NCBI GenBank assembly: GCA_026414605.1
Contig: JAOAIP010000021.1
Location: forward strand, 37,018-101,017
Reading direction: 5' to 3'
From: Bacteroidia bacterium
GTDB lineage: Bacteria; Bacteroidota; Bacteroidia; B-17B0; Aurantibacillaceae
DNA: 64,000 bases
Position numbers and translations under genes: made by a program. Positions 45,490-52,988 of this stretch are shown one piece after another. The first letter of the stretch is position 1. The number at the start of each line of letters is the position of its first letter. The notes beneath the pieces are model-generated. The model saw nothing but the letters and a program-made list of their open reading frames with translations, did not search any database and had not been told where the DNA came from.

Positions 45490-45497
45490 TACATTTG
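45490..45497 (+). promoter_or_regulatory. Bacteroidota -7 promoter element (TACATTTG)
   Basis: Exact TAnnTTTG match 20 nt before the ATG of the isomerase gene. Confidence 0.55.
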
Positions 45498-45517
45498 AAG
45501 CAAAAATTAGATAATTT

Positions 45518-46501
45518 ATGATGCAGGAGTATATTATGAACTTTCCGAGACAACTTGAAGAAGCCCTTTCTATTGCACAAACATTTCATTTGACATTGGA
45601 TAAAAATACAATTCATAATGTAGTGATTACAGGAATGGGAGGATCGGGGATTGGAGGCACTTTTGCACAAGAATATGCAAGTGAATATTCTCCATTACCT
45701 ATAGTAGTTAATAAGTCCTATCATCTACCTAAATTTGTCAATAAGCATTCATTAGTCATTGCTTCGTCTTATTCAGGAAATACAGAAGAAACTTTAAGTT
45801 GTGTAGAAGATGCATTAAATAGTGAAGCCAAAATTGTTGCGATTACAAGTGGAGGCAAGTTAGATCAACTCTGTCGTGAAAAACAATTACCTGTCGTTCG
45901 TATCCCCAAAGGATATCCTCCTCGTACTTGCTTGGGATATTCATTTATACAAGTATTAAATATACTGAATTATTTTAATTTAGTTCCATTTAGTTGGAAA
46001 AAGGATATTGAAAGTTCTGTGCAACTTTTAAATATTCACCAAAACGATATTAGAAAGCAAGCAAAATTAATTGCTCAACAAATCTATCAAAGTTTTCCAA
46101 TCATCTACTCTTTGCACAGTGAGGCGTTGGCTATTCGTTTAAGACAGCAATTCAATGAAAATAGCAAGATATTGTGCAGTCATCATATTATTCCTGAAAT
46201 GAATCATAATGAATTGGTAGGATGGAAAAAACTCACTGCTCAACATACAGTTATTAGCATATTAACTGATTATGATTTAAAACAAAACAGAAAACGTTAT
46301 TTGTTTTGTAAAGCCATATTTGAAAAAAATAATGTTCCTGTTATTGAATTAAAAGCCAAAGGTAAATCTTTGTTAGAACAATGGATGTATATTGTTCATT
46401 TGAGCGATTGGATATCTTATGAATTGTCCATATTAAACAATGTGGATGCAGTAGAAGTAAAAGTAATTGATGAATTAAAAAATGAATTAAGTTCTTTGTG
46501 A
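45518..46501 (+). CDS. Bifunctional phosphoglucose/phosphomannose isomerase-like SIS protein
   Basis: 327 residues with an N-terminal SIS domain: VVITGMGGSGIGGTFAQEY, VIASSYSGNTEETLSCVEDA and VAITSGGKLDQLCRE, then PKGYPPRTCLGYSF. This matches the archaeal/bacterial bifunctional glucose/mannose-6-phosphate isomerases, in which SYSGNTEET contacts the sugar phosphate. The C-terminal HHIIPEMNHNELVGW carries conserved catalytic residues. Several in-frame ATGs lie close together at the start (45518, 45521, 45536). Confidence 0.88.
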   Translation: MMQEYIMNFPRQLEEALSIAQTFHLTLDKNTIHNVVITGMGGSGIGGTFAQEYASEYSPLPIVVNKSYHLPKFVNKHSLVIASSYSGNTEETLSCVEDALNSEAKIVAITSGGKLDQLCREKQLPVVRIPKGYPPRTCLGYSFIQVLNILNYFNLVPFSWKKDIESSVQLLNIHQNDIRKQAKLIAQQIYQSFPIIYSLHSEALAIRLRQQFNENSKILCSHHIIPEMNHNELVGWKKLTAQHTVISILTDYDLKQNRKRYLFCKAIFEKNNVPVIELKAKGKSLLEQWMYIVHLSDWISYELSILNNVDAVEVKVIDELKNELSSL

Positions 46502-46597
46502 AAATAGAGGAATGAATTGAATAACCTATCACTACTGCTTCCTTTTACTAACTTAATGATTTAAAGTGCGACTTATTCACTCACCCCCTTTGATTAG

Positions 46598-46669
46598 TAG
46601 AAAGTTGAAAGTGGAAAGTAGAAAGTGGAAAGTAGAAAGTGGAAAGTAGAAAGTGGAAAGTGAAAAGTG
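46598..46669. repeat. 14-bp tandem repeat (GTGGAAAGTAGAAA), about four units
   Basis: Units of GTGGAAAGTAGAAA follow each other with small changes. A reverse-complementary tract (ACTTTCCACTTTTGACTTTT) lies at 46730-46753, so the two arms could fold over a ~60-nt loop. Similar paired tracts occur at 52850-52975, and related single tracts near 21840, 22640 and 59100. Confidence 0.75.
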
Positions 46670-46762
46670 ATAAAGAATAATGTTTTGATAAATATTGGGT
46701 GCTTTAAATTTTTTAAGGATAATTACTTTCCACTTTTGACTTTTAACTTTTGACTAAAATTT

Positions 46763-47083
46763 GCGTGAGGGATGCGGAGGGTGCGGCGAGCGAAGCGAGC
46801 CGCAGCACTGCCTCGCCTTCGTTTGAGAGCGTCATTGCGAGCCCTTTTTTAAAAGGGCGAAGCAATCTCTTATTGGTGAGTGATAGCCCCTTTGAGATTG
46901 CTTCACTTCGTTCGCAATGACGATAAGGCGAGGGTTGCCGAAGCGATAGCGAAGCCCGTAGCAGCCCGACCCGAACACAACACAGCCGTGTGAAATTCTT
47001 TAAACGACATTTTTTGTCGTTTTGAAACAATTGAATGAATACTTTCAAAGATTAGAAATGCTGTGGTGTGTGAGGGGCACGCC
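46763..47083 (+). repeat. GC-rich inverted repeat, copy A (321 bp)
   Basis: Begins GCGTGAGGGATGCGG and ends GAGGGGCACGCC. It matches 52435-52830 in reverse complement over nearly its whole length. Internal hairpins include AAACGACATTTTTTGTCGTT, GAGCCCTTTTTTAAAAGGGC and the CATTGCGAGC/GAAGCAATCTC motif known from many bacterial short repeats. GC content is far above the surrounding DNA. No transposase is encoded, so it is non-autonomous or a decayed element. Confidence 0.8.
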
Positions 47084-47119
47084 AAAAAAAATATAAAAAA
47101 GAAATTAAAACTTAAAAAT

Positions 47120-48256
47120 ATGGCAAATATAGTTGTATTAGGCAGCGGATTAGTAGGGTCTGTAATAGCACAAGATTTGGCAAGTAAGCATCGTATATTG
47201 GTTGTTGATAAAAATGATCTCTCCTTGCAAAGATTAGAAGGTAAGAAGAATATCCAAACAAAGGTGGCTGATGTTCAAAATAAAAGTGAATTAGAAGCAT
47301 TAGTGAAAGAAGTGGATCTTGTAGTATTAGCATTGCCAGGATTTATGGCTTTTGAAGTATTGAAAAATGTGATTGCATTTGGGAAAAATATAGCCGATAT
47401 ATCCTTTTATCCTGAAGATGCTATGCAGTTAAATGATTTAGCACAGCATTATCAAGCAACGGTAATAGTAGATTGTGGTGTAGCTCCGGGGATGAGTAAT
47501 TTTTTATTGGGTTATCATTGTTCTTTTATGGAAGTTGACGAGTTTGTATGTTATGTCGGTGGATTGCCTTTTGAACGGAAATTTCCTTATGAATACAAAG
47601 CCCCTTTTTCGCCTGTTGATGTGATTGAAGAATATACACGACCAGCACGTTTGAAGGAGAATGGTAAAGTTGTAGTAAAGCCCGCCTTGTCTGATATTGA
47701 GTATTTGGACTTTGAAGGAATTGGGACATTAGAAGCATTTAATACAGATGGATTGAGAAGTTTGTTATACACAATGAAGGTTGCCAATATGAAAGAAAAA
47801 ACATTGCGATATCCTGGACATAGTCGGATTATTCAAGCATTGCAAGCGACGGGATTTTTTAGTAACCAAGAAATTGAAATCAAGGGGAATAAAATTAAAC
47901 CAATTGATTTGACGACTCATTTGCTCAAAGAAATTTGGAAACTATCTCCCACCGATGAAGAATTTACTGTGATGCGTGTGATTATTAAAGGCAAAGAAAA
48001 AGACGAAGATGTTGTTTATACTTATGATTTATTTGACCGATATGATAAAAACACAGGATTTTCTTCAATGTCTCGCACAACAGGATTTACTTGTGCTGCA
48101 ATGGCAAATTTAATTTTAGATAAGAAATTTTCTCAAAAAGGTGTTTATCCTCCTGAACTTATTGCGAATGAAAAAGATGTTTTTAATTATGTAATGAATT
48201 ATTTGCAAGAAAGGAATGTATATTACAAAGTCAAAAGAGAAGTAGTTCGTAAATAA
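47120..48256 (+). CDS. Saccharopine dehydrogenase-family oxidoreductase
   Basis: 378 residues from ATG 47120. An in-frame ATG at 47063 lies inside repeat copy A and would add a non-homologous 19-residue leader. N-terminal NAD(P) Rossmann motif VVLGSGLVGSVIAQDLA; DCGVAPGMSNFLLGY and EAFNTDGLRSLLYTM resemble lysine 6-dehydrogenase/saccharopine reductase-like proteins of Bacteroidota. Substrate undecided: lysine catabolism or a carboxynorspermidine-type reaction are options. Its promoter must lie in or next to repeat copy A. Confidence 0.85.
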   Translation: MANIVVLGSGLVGSVIAQDLASKHRILVVDKNDLSLQRLEGKKNIQTKVADVQNKSELEALVKEVDLVVLALPGFMAFEVLKNVIAFGKNIADISFYPEDAMQLNDLAQHYQATVIVDCGVAPGMSNFLLGYHCSFMEVDEFVCYVGGLPFERKFPYEYKAPFSPVDVIEEYTRPARLKENGKVVVKPALSDIEYLDFEGIGTLEAFNTDGLRSLLYTMKVANMKEKTLRYPGHSRIIQALQATGFFSNQEIEIKGNKIKPIDLTTHLLKEIWKLSPTDEEFTVMRVIIKGKEKDEDVVYTYDLFDRYDKNTGFSSMSRTTGFTCAAMANLILDKKFSQKGVYPPELIANEKDVFNYVMNYLQERNVYYKVKREVVRK

Positions 48257-48299
48257 TTAAACTATTCAATTCTAATTACTTAAAATAAGATAATTCCTG

Positions 48300-48307
48300 T
48301 AAATTTG
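48300..48307 (+). promoter_or_regulatory. Bacteroidota -7 promoter element (TAAATTTG)
   Basis: Exact TAnnTTTG match 23 nt before the ATG of the desaturase-like gene. Confidence 0.55.
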
Positions 48308-48330
48308 TGCCTCCAAAATTTTAAAAATTT

Positions 48331-49221
48331 ATGATAGAATTCAAAGAGTCCTTGATTGTAATGTGGTCTTTTCCTATTTATATTGTAGTGATATTAGCAG
48401 AAATACTTTATAGTCATTTTCATCATCTCAAACTATATTCAGTAAAGGGCACATTTCATAATATCTTATTAAGTTCTTTGAATGCTCTATTAGACATACT
48501 AATGCGTGGTGTTTGTTTGTGGGTATTAAATTATTTTTATCAATTTCATTTTATAGAGATTAAAAGTTCTTTTTGGTATTGGTTCTGGTTGGTTATTGGG
48601 CAGGATTTTATGTTTTATTGGTTACATTATGTAGATCACAATTGTCGCTTATTTTGGGCTATTCACGCCACACATCATAATAGTGAAGAGTTTAATTTAA
48701 CTGTAGGTTTTCGATCTTCAGTATTTCAACCATTGTATCGATTTATTTATTACATTCCTTTGACGCTATTGGGGTTTAAAGGTATAGATATTATGCTCGT
48801 TTATTCGGCAACACAGATATTTGGGATATTAGTGCACACACAAACTGTTAGAAAATTAGGATGGTTGGAATATATCTTTGTAACGCCTTCACATCATAGA
48901 GTGCATCACGGAAAAAACATTCCTTATTTAGATAGGAATATGGGAATGTTATTAATTATTTGGGACAAATTATTTGGCACATTTGAACAAGAACACGAAA
49001 AAGTAGAATATGGATTAACCAAGCCATTGGAAAAAGACGATCCTTTTACACTTATTTTTCACGAATGGATAGAAATGATTAAAGATGTAAGAAGAGCACC
49101 TACATTAAAAGATAAATTGATGTACATATTTGGTCCTCCAGGATGGAGCCACGATGGTAGCAGAAAAACATCAAAGCAATTACGATTAGAATATTTACAA
49201 AAAGAAAATAAGAGTCAGTAA
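48331..49221 (+). CDS. Sterol desaturase/fatty-acid hydroxylase family membrane di-iron protein
   Basis: 296 residues with about four membrane helices and the three histidine clusters of the family: DFMFYWLHYVDHNCRLFW, AIHATHHNSEEFN and TPSHHRVHHGKN. It hydroxylates or desaturates a lipid using a non-haem di-iron centre; the lipid is unknown. It follows the saccharopine dehydrogenase-like gene by 74 bp but has its own -7 box. Confidence 0.88.
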   Translation: MIEFKESLIVMWSFPIYIVVILAEILYSHFHHLKLYSVKGTFHNILLSSLNALLDILMRGVCLWVLNYFYQFHFIEIKSSFWYWFWLVIGQDFMFYWLHYVDHNCRLFWAIHATHHNSEEFNLTVGFRSSVFQPLYRFIYYIPLTLLGFKGIDIMLVYSATQIFGILVHTQTVRKLGWLEYIFVTPSHHRVHHGKNIPYLDRNMGMLLIIWDKLFGTFEQEHEKVEYGLTKPLEKDDPFTLIFHEWIEMIKDVRRAPTLKDKLMYIFGPPGWSHDGSRKTSKQLRLEYLQKENKSQ

Positions 49222-49231
49222 ATTATTTTGA

Positions 49232-49262
49232 ATGGACTAAAGTCCATCCTTATCACAATATT
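49232..49262. repeat. Single palindromic block of the R1 family
   Basis: GGACTAAAGTCCATCCTTAT and following match the ATGGACTAAAGTCCATTGCT block of the repeat at 785-1012. Confidence 0.5.
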
Positions 49263-49333
49263 ATAGACACTAACACCTCAAAAAAATTCCGTTTTATTCA
49301 TTTTTGAAATGATTGAAAACATTCCTCTTATCA

Positions 49334-50404
49334 TTACTCCATCCAAAATCCGGATGCATTAATACCTGCTTTGAAAGTATGAATTGATTGTCCGTTTTTA
49401 TTATATCTATAAATGGTAGAATTCTGAACATAATCCATTGCATCACTCACATATAATTCATCTAATACAGCATTCCATTCCATTGAATAAAAATTGTTAT
49501 TTTGAGATGCTATGAAATATTGTGTAGGCAATTGCGTAGCAGTGATACTCATTTTGTAAATGTGTTGATTGATAAAATACAAATTTTCTCTTGCTGCATC
49601 AATGACTAAATTATTTGGATGATCAGCCGAACTGAATGTAAAAGTGATCAAAACTTGATGAGTAACAGGATTTATCTTGTGTAATTTTGGCAATTGATTG
49701 CTACTGGATTCTCCACTACTCAATACCCACAAATTTTCATTCTTATCTAATACTATACCACTTGCATATTTCCCAACATAAATGCTATCAATGATGGCAT
49801 CGCTCAAAACATCTATAACATACAAGTAATTTTTATACAAATTAGTTACAAATACTTTATTGTAAAATTGAATCATCTTTTCTGTCCATCCAGGACAAGG
49901 AATATAAGATACAATGTTTTTTGTACTTAAATTCACTACTGCAATTTTATTAGCGTACAAATCGCTTACATATCCTTTGCTAAAAGATACAGGTAAAATA
50001 TATCTCGGGGATACAAAGCCCGTAATACTTTGCTGATATTTGAAATCATCTGCACTAACTATAACAATTTTATTTGAATTATTTACAACTAAATAAAAAT
50101 TATTACCAATCTTTTGAATACTTTGACACACATCACCTAAAGTAATATTTGGATTTTGTGCTTTGAATATGTCTTGCACGACCTGCTTTGTATCAGGATT
50201 ATAAAAACTCACAGATGAATTATTATACATAAAATTTCCTTCATTAGTAATGTATACTTTGTGAGTAGCAGATATATTTATATTCCCTGTGCTTTGTACA
50301 TTGGGCTTATCTTTTACACAAGAATAAAACAAAATCAAAAACGCACTAACAATCAAATAATTACACAATTTATTTCTATGATTCAATATACTTCTTTCTC
50401 TCAT
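49334..50404 (-). CDS. BtuG-like surface beta-propeller lipoprotein of the cobalamin locus
   Basis: 356 residues. N-terminal membrane/lipoprotein signal ending ILFYSC (Cys near residue 29). The rest is a repeating YncE/DUF5074-like beta-propeller: HKVYITNEGNFMYNNSSVSF, VVNNSNKIVIVSADDFKYQQ, KNYLYVIDVLSDAIIDSIYV, VLDKNENLWVLSSGE. In Bacteroides, BtuG is a seven-bladed surface lipoprotein that binds cobalamin very tightly and hands it to BtuB. The place of this gene, last in the minus-strand run after a cobalamin riboswitch and btuB, supports the same role. Direct B12 binding is inferred, not shown. Nine bp after the preceding gene. Confidence 0.75.
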   Translation of the reverse strand: MRERSILNHRNKLCNYLIVSAFLILFYSCVKDKPNVQSTGNINISATHKVYITNEGNFMYNNSSVSFYNPDTKQVVQDIFKAQNPNITLGDVCQSIQKIGNNFYLVVNNSNKIVIVSADDFKYQQSITGFVSPRYILPVSFSKGYVSDLYANKIAVVNLSTKNIVSYIPCPGWTEKMIQFYNKVFVTNLYKNYLYVIDVLSDAIIDSIYVGKYASGIVLDKNENLWVLSSGESSSNQLPKLHKINPVTHQVLITFTFSSADHPNNLVIDAARENLYFINQHIYKMSITATQLPTQYFIASQNNNFYSMEWNAVLDELYVSDAMDYVQNSTIYRYNKNGQSIHTFKAGINASGFWME

Positions 50405-50413
50405 AATCTTTAA

Positions 50414-51388
50414 TCAATGTTTTATTAACTTAATCATTTTACGTTCATTTTCATTTTCAATAACCACAAAATATACACCACTTGAAAGCATTGATAAATC
50501 AACACTTTGAATATCTTCCTTAATCTCTTGCTTCATTATCAACTCACTATTTTCATTAAATAAATAAAAACTTATTGGCGATGGATATTCTTTTTGAATT
50601 TTAATTTCATCTACAAATGGATTAGGATAAATGTTTACAAATACTTTTTCTGCTACACTAACAATACCTGTAACTGCTTGATGTATCACTCCTACCGCAT
50701 CAAGGTCAAAGCCACAAGAAGCAAAAGGCGTAGGCCAAGGGTCATTGATGATATTTCCATTGCTATCAAAACTACCATACATCGGATTAACACTTCCTAC
50801 TACATCTATTACTTTTATATGCGTAATGTGATGAATGTCCAATCCCGATATACCTGCTAATTCTTGCAAATCAAAAGGTGTCCCATAATTTGCCAGATAT
50901 TTTCCTGCTAAATTATTAATCTTACTGCAATCCATATTTGCTGCATTATCATATTGCGGACTTGTTGGCAAATTGCTCACAGCAGGAAACCTAAAGAAAT
51001 TTACTCCATCGCTACTCACTTCTACAAATGCTAATTCCAAAAATGTACCATTAAATGAATTTTCAAATACTGCAAAATCCCAACCAGGACCATCTGTAAT
51101 GGGATTAGTAAATGTAAGTATTGCATAGCCCCCATCTCCTAAACTTACAACCCCCGTACCATCTGCTTTTCCAATGGCTTTTGTGCTATCACCATAAGAT
51201 GCATATCCCAAGGATGGATTGCTAATATCCATATATCCACGCACAACCTTACAAGACTTTGCCCACGCTACAAATACACTACTATCTTTGTGAATAGCCG
51301 TAGTATTAGGACTTCCTACAGGTCCCGCAAATTGTGCGGCGACCTGTAAGTATCCTATGCAAAATAAAAAATTCAATACGATCTTCAT
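50414..51388 (-). CDS. T9SS-exported surface protein of the cobalamin locus
   Basis: 324 residues with a signal peptide ending LQVAAQ. The middle domain has YGDSTKAIGKADGTGVVSLG, ILTFTNPITDGPGWDFAVFE, FLELAFVEVSSDGVNFFRFP and CGFDLDAVGVIHQ, a conserved beta-sandwich type seen in Bacteroidota and commonly called cell surface protein. The C-terminal ~75 residues (VNIYPNPFVDEIKIQKEYP to SGVYFVVIENENERKMIKLI) are a type A T9SS sorting domain. Its start overlaps the stop of the DUF4465-like gene by 4 bp, so the pair is translationally coupled. I infer a role in cobalamin capture from position only. Confidence 0.8.
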   Translation of the reverse strand: MKIVLNFLFCIGYLQVAAQFAGPVGSPNTTAIHKDSSVFVAWAKSCKVVRGYMDISNPSLGYASYGDSTKAIGKADGTGVVSLGDGGYAILTFTNPITDGPGWDFAVFENSFNGTFLELAFVEVSSDGVNFFRFPAVSNLPTSPQYDNAANMDCSKINNLAGKYLANYGTPFDLQELAGISGLDIHHITHIKVIDVVGSVNPMYGSFDSNGNIINDPWPTPFASCGFDLDAVGVIHQAVTGIVSVAEKVFVNIYPNPFVDEIKIQKEYPSPISFYLFNENSELIMKQEIKEDIQSVDLSMLSSGVYFVVIENENERKMIKLIKH

Positions 51389-52386
51389 TGCTTGATGATT
51401 AAATGTTTGGCCATTTTATCACCACTTGATAATTCTACAATATAACTTCCATTTTCAAAATTTTGAATATTCAATTCTAATGGTTGATGAGATGAAATTT
51501 TTTGACTCTCTTGATACATCACTTGACCCAACACATTCAAAATGCGAATACTATACTCATTAGTTTCTGCTACGCTTATCATTATCTTATCAGATGCAGG
51601 ATTTGGAAATACTCTACTATTTAAGGAAAGATTACTCTTAATACCTGCAGTACCAGATGTCTTAAAATTATCAATACTAAAAAATGCGGGTGTATTCATT
51701 CCATAAGGTCCAGTATCAGACGATGATAAAAAGAATTGAACACTATCCACTTGTCCTAATGTACTACAATCTACCCATTGCCAATTCCACACAATATAAT
51801 CTTGTGCATTATTAGAAAAACGATAATCTGCCAAATAGAATTCCACACTATCATTCACTAATGTACCATTTTTGTAGCCCTTAATCGTAAGTTTAAACCA
51901 ATCAGGATAAGAACCTTGTGGGCAGCCGCAATGCGTTCCTGTTGTATCTCCAAATGCTCTTGAAAACATATTACCATATCTCATTACTTTGGCTGCATAA
52001 GTCGTATTTGTTACATAAAAGCCATCTACAATTTGATACGGCGATTTTAATACAACTGTTGCATAATTCTGTGCCGTTACATAATAATTAGAGTTGCTGT
52101 AACCTTTGTAAGCAATACATCCATAGAGATTAGAATAGGTGCCATTCGTGGAGTCATTGACATTAGTATATGCAGAACCTCCACTCCAATAATTCCAAGA
52201 ATTATCCCAATTATACCTAAAAATGGCATTAGTTGTCTGCCAATCTGCCCCTGTGGTATCTTTGTAATACGAATTAGTGGGCAATGAAAACCCTTCAAAG
52301 GTTTCAATGTACGTTTGAGCATAAGTTGAAATGCTCATTGTCATAGCACTCATTAGTGCTGCTGCAGTCAGGATTTGTTTTCTCAT
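51385..52386 (-). CDS. DUF4465-like T9SS-exported protein of the cobalamin locus
   Basis: 333 residues with a signal peptide ending SISTYAQ. The pattern IETFEGFSLPTNSYYKDTTG, RYNWDNSWNYWSGGSAYTN, CIAYKGYSNSNYYVTAQNYA, WFKLTIKGYKNG and DYRFSNNAQDYIVWNWQWVD is DUF4465. Related proteins in gut Bacteroides B12 loci are described as surface cobalamin binders of the BtuH type. Residues ~250-333 are a type A T9SS sorting domain (SRVFPNPASDKIMISVAETN to GSYIVELSSGDKMAKHLIIK), so this version would reach the surface through the T9SS and not as a lipoprotein. B12 binding is inferred. Confidence 0.8.
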   Translation of the reverse strand: MRKQILTAAALMSAMTMSISTYAQTYIETFEGFSLPTNSYYKDTTGADWQTTNAIFRYNWDNSWNYWSGGSAYTNVNDSTNGTYSNLYGCIAYKGYSNSNYYVTAQNYATVVLKSPYQIVDGFYVTNTTYAAKVMRYGNMFSRAFGDTTGTHCGCPQGSYPDWFKLTIKGYKNGTLVNDSVEFYLADYRFSNNAQDYIVWNWQWVDCSTLGQVDSVQFFLSSSDTGPYGMNTPAFFSIDNFKTSGTAGIKSNLSLNSRVFPNPASDKIMISVAETNEYSIRILNVLGQVMYQESQKISSHQPLELNIQNFENGSYIVELSSGDKMAKHLIIKQ

Positions 52387-52434
52387 AGTTGTATGGTTTT
52401 GATGGTTAATTTTCGTTTTTTATTTTTTGATTTG

Positions 52435-52830
52435 GGCGTGCCCCTCGCACACCACAGCATTTCTAATCTTTGAAAGTATTTATTCAATTGTTTCAAAACG
52501 ACAAAAAATGTCGTTTAAAAAATTACTTATGGCTGTGGTGTGCTCGGGTCGGGCTGCTACGGGCTTCGCTATCGCTTCGGCAATCCTCGCCTTATCGTCA
52601 TTGCGAACGTTTTCAGGCACCCGTCATTGCGAACGAAGTGAAGCAATCTCAAAGGAATTCCCACTACCCCACACGAGATTGCTTCGGGCTTTGCCCATCG
52701 CGATGACGGACTGCTGTAAGAGATTGCTTCGCCCTTTCTTTAAAAAGGGCTCGCAATGACGCTCTCAAACGAAGGCGAGGCAGTGCCGGCGGCTCACTTC
52801 GTTCGCCGCCGCCCTCCGCATCCCTCACGC
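52435..52830 (-). repeat. GC-rich inverted repeat, copy B (396 bp)
   Basis: Reverse complement of copy A at 46763-47083, with an additional internal expansion of about 75 bp built from further CATTGCGAACG/GAAGCAATCTC hairpin units. The last ~75 nt on the btuB-distal side are almost identical between copies (from AAACGACATTTTTTGTCGTT to GAGGGGCACGCC with very few differences). Confidence 0.8.
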
Positions 52831-52849
52831 GAACTTCAGTTAAAAGTTG

Positions 52850-52975
52850 AAAGTAGAAAGTTAAAAGTTTTTTGCCAATAAAGAATTTAACTCACTAAAT
52901 ATCACAAGAATATTCCTTACTCTTTTCTCATTCCGCTTTCTACTTTCCACTTTCTACTTTCAACTTTTTACTAAT
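52850..52975. repeat. Paired AAAGT/ACTTT tracts next to copy B
   Basis: AAAAGTTGAAAGTAGAAAGT at 52852-52871 and CTTTCTACTTTCCACTTTCT at about 52937-52956 are complementary, with a ~65-nt loop. The same arrangement flanks copy A at 46598-46753 on its outer side. Confidence 0.6.
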
Positions 52976-52988
52976 AAAAGAAGGTGAG

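Larger units (their letters stand above)
46502..47119. other. Intergenic stretch filled by repeats
   Basis: 618 bp holding a 14-bp tandem tract, a complementary tract and GC-rich inverted repeat copy A. Open frames of 60-100 residues crossing it come from the repeat and are not supported as genes. Confidence 0.7.
52387..52988. other. Repeat-filled gap inside the cobalamin locus
   Basis: 602 bp separate btuB from the three co-directional genes downstream, while those three are spaced by 9 or -4 bp. The gap holds inverted repeat copy B and a paired AAAGT/ACTTT tract. No gene is supported; the 110-residue frame crossing it is made of repeat sequence. Confidence 0.75.

Noticed and set aside
46598..46669. 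Possible CRISPR array
   Set aside because: The repeats are 14 bp and directly tandem, without spacers, and no cas gene is present.
46763..47083. Complete insertion sequence at the GC-rich repeats
   Set aside because: No transposase frame, no clean matching terminal repeats and no target duplication were found.
46743..47085. Open frames of 60-101 residues on the minus strand (AVLCSGRAATGFAIASATLA type)
   Set aside because: They lie wholly in GC-rich repeat copy A, and the same string appears in copy B. The frames stay open because of GC-rich palindromes, not because of protein coding.
52427..52759. 110-residue and 78-residue frames on the plus strand
   Set aside because: They are the same repeat-derived translation in copy B, without start context or domain.
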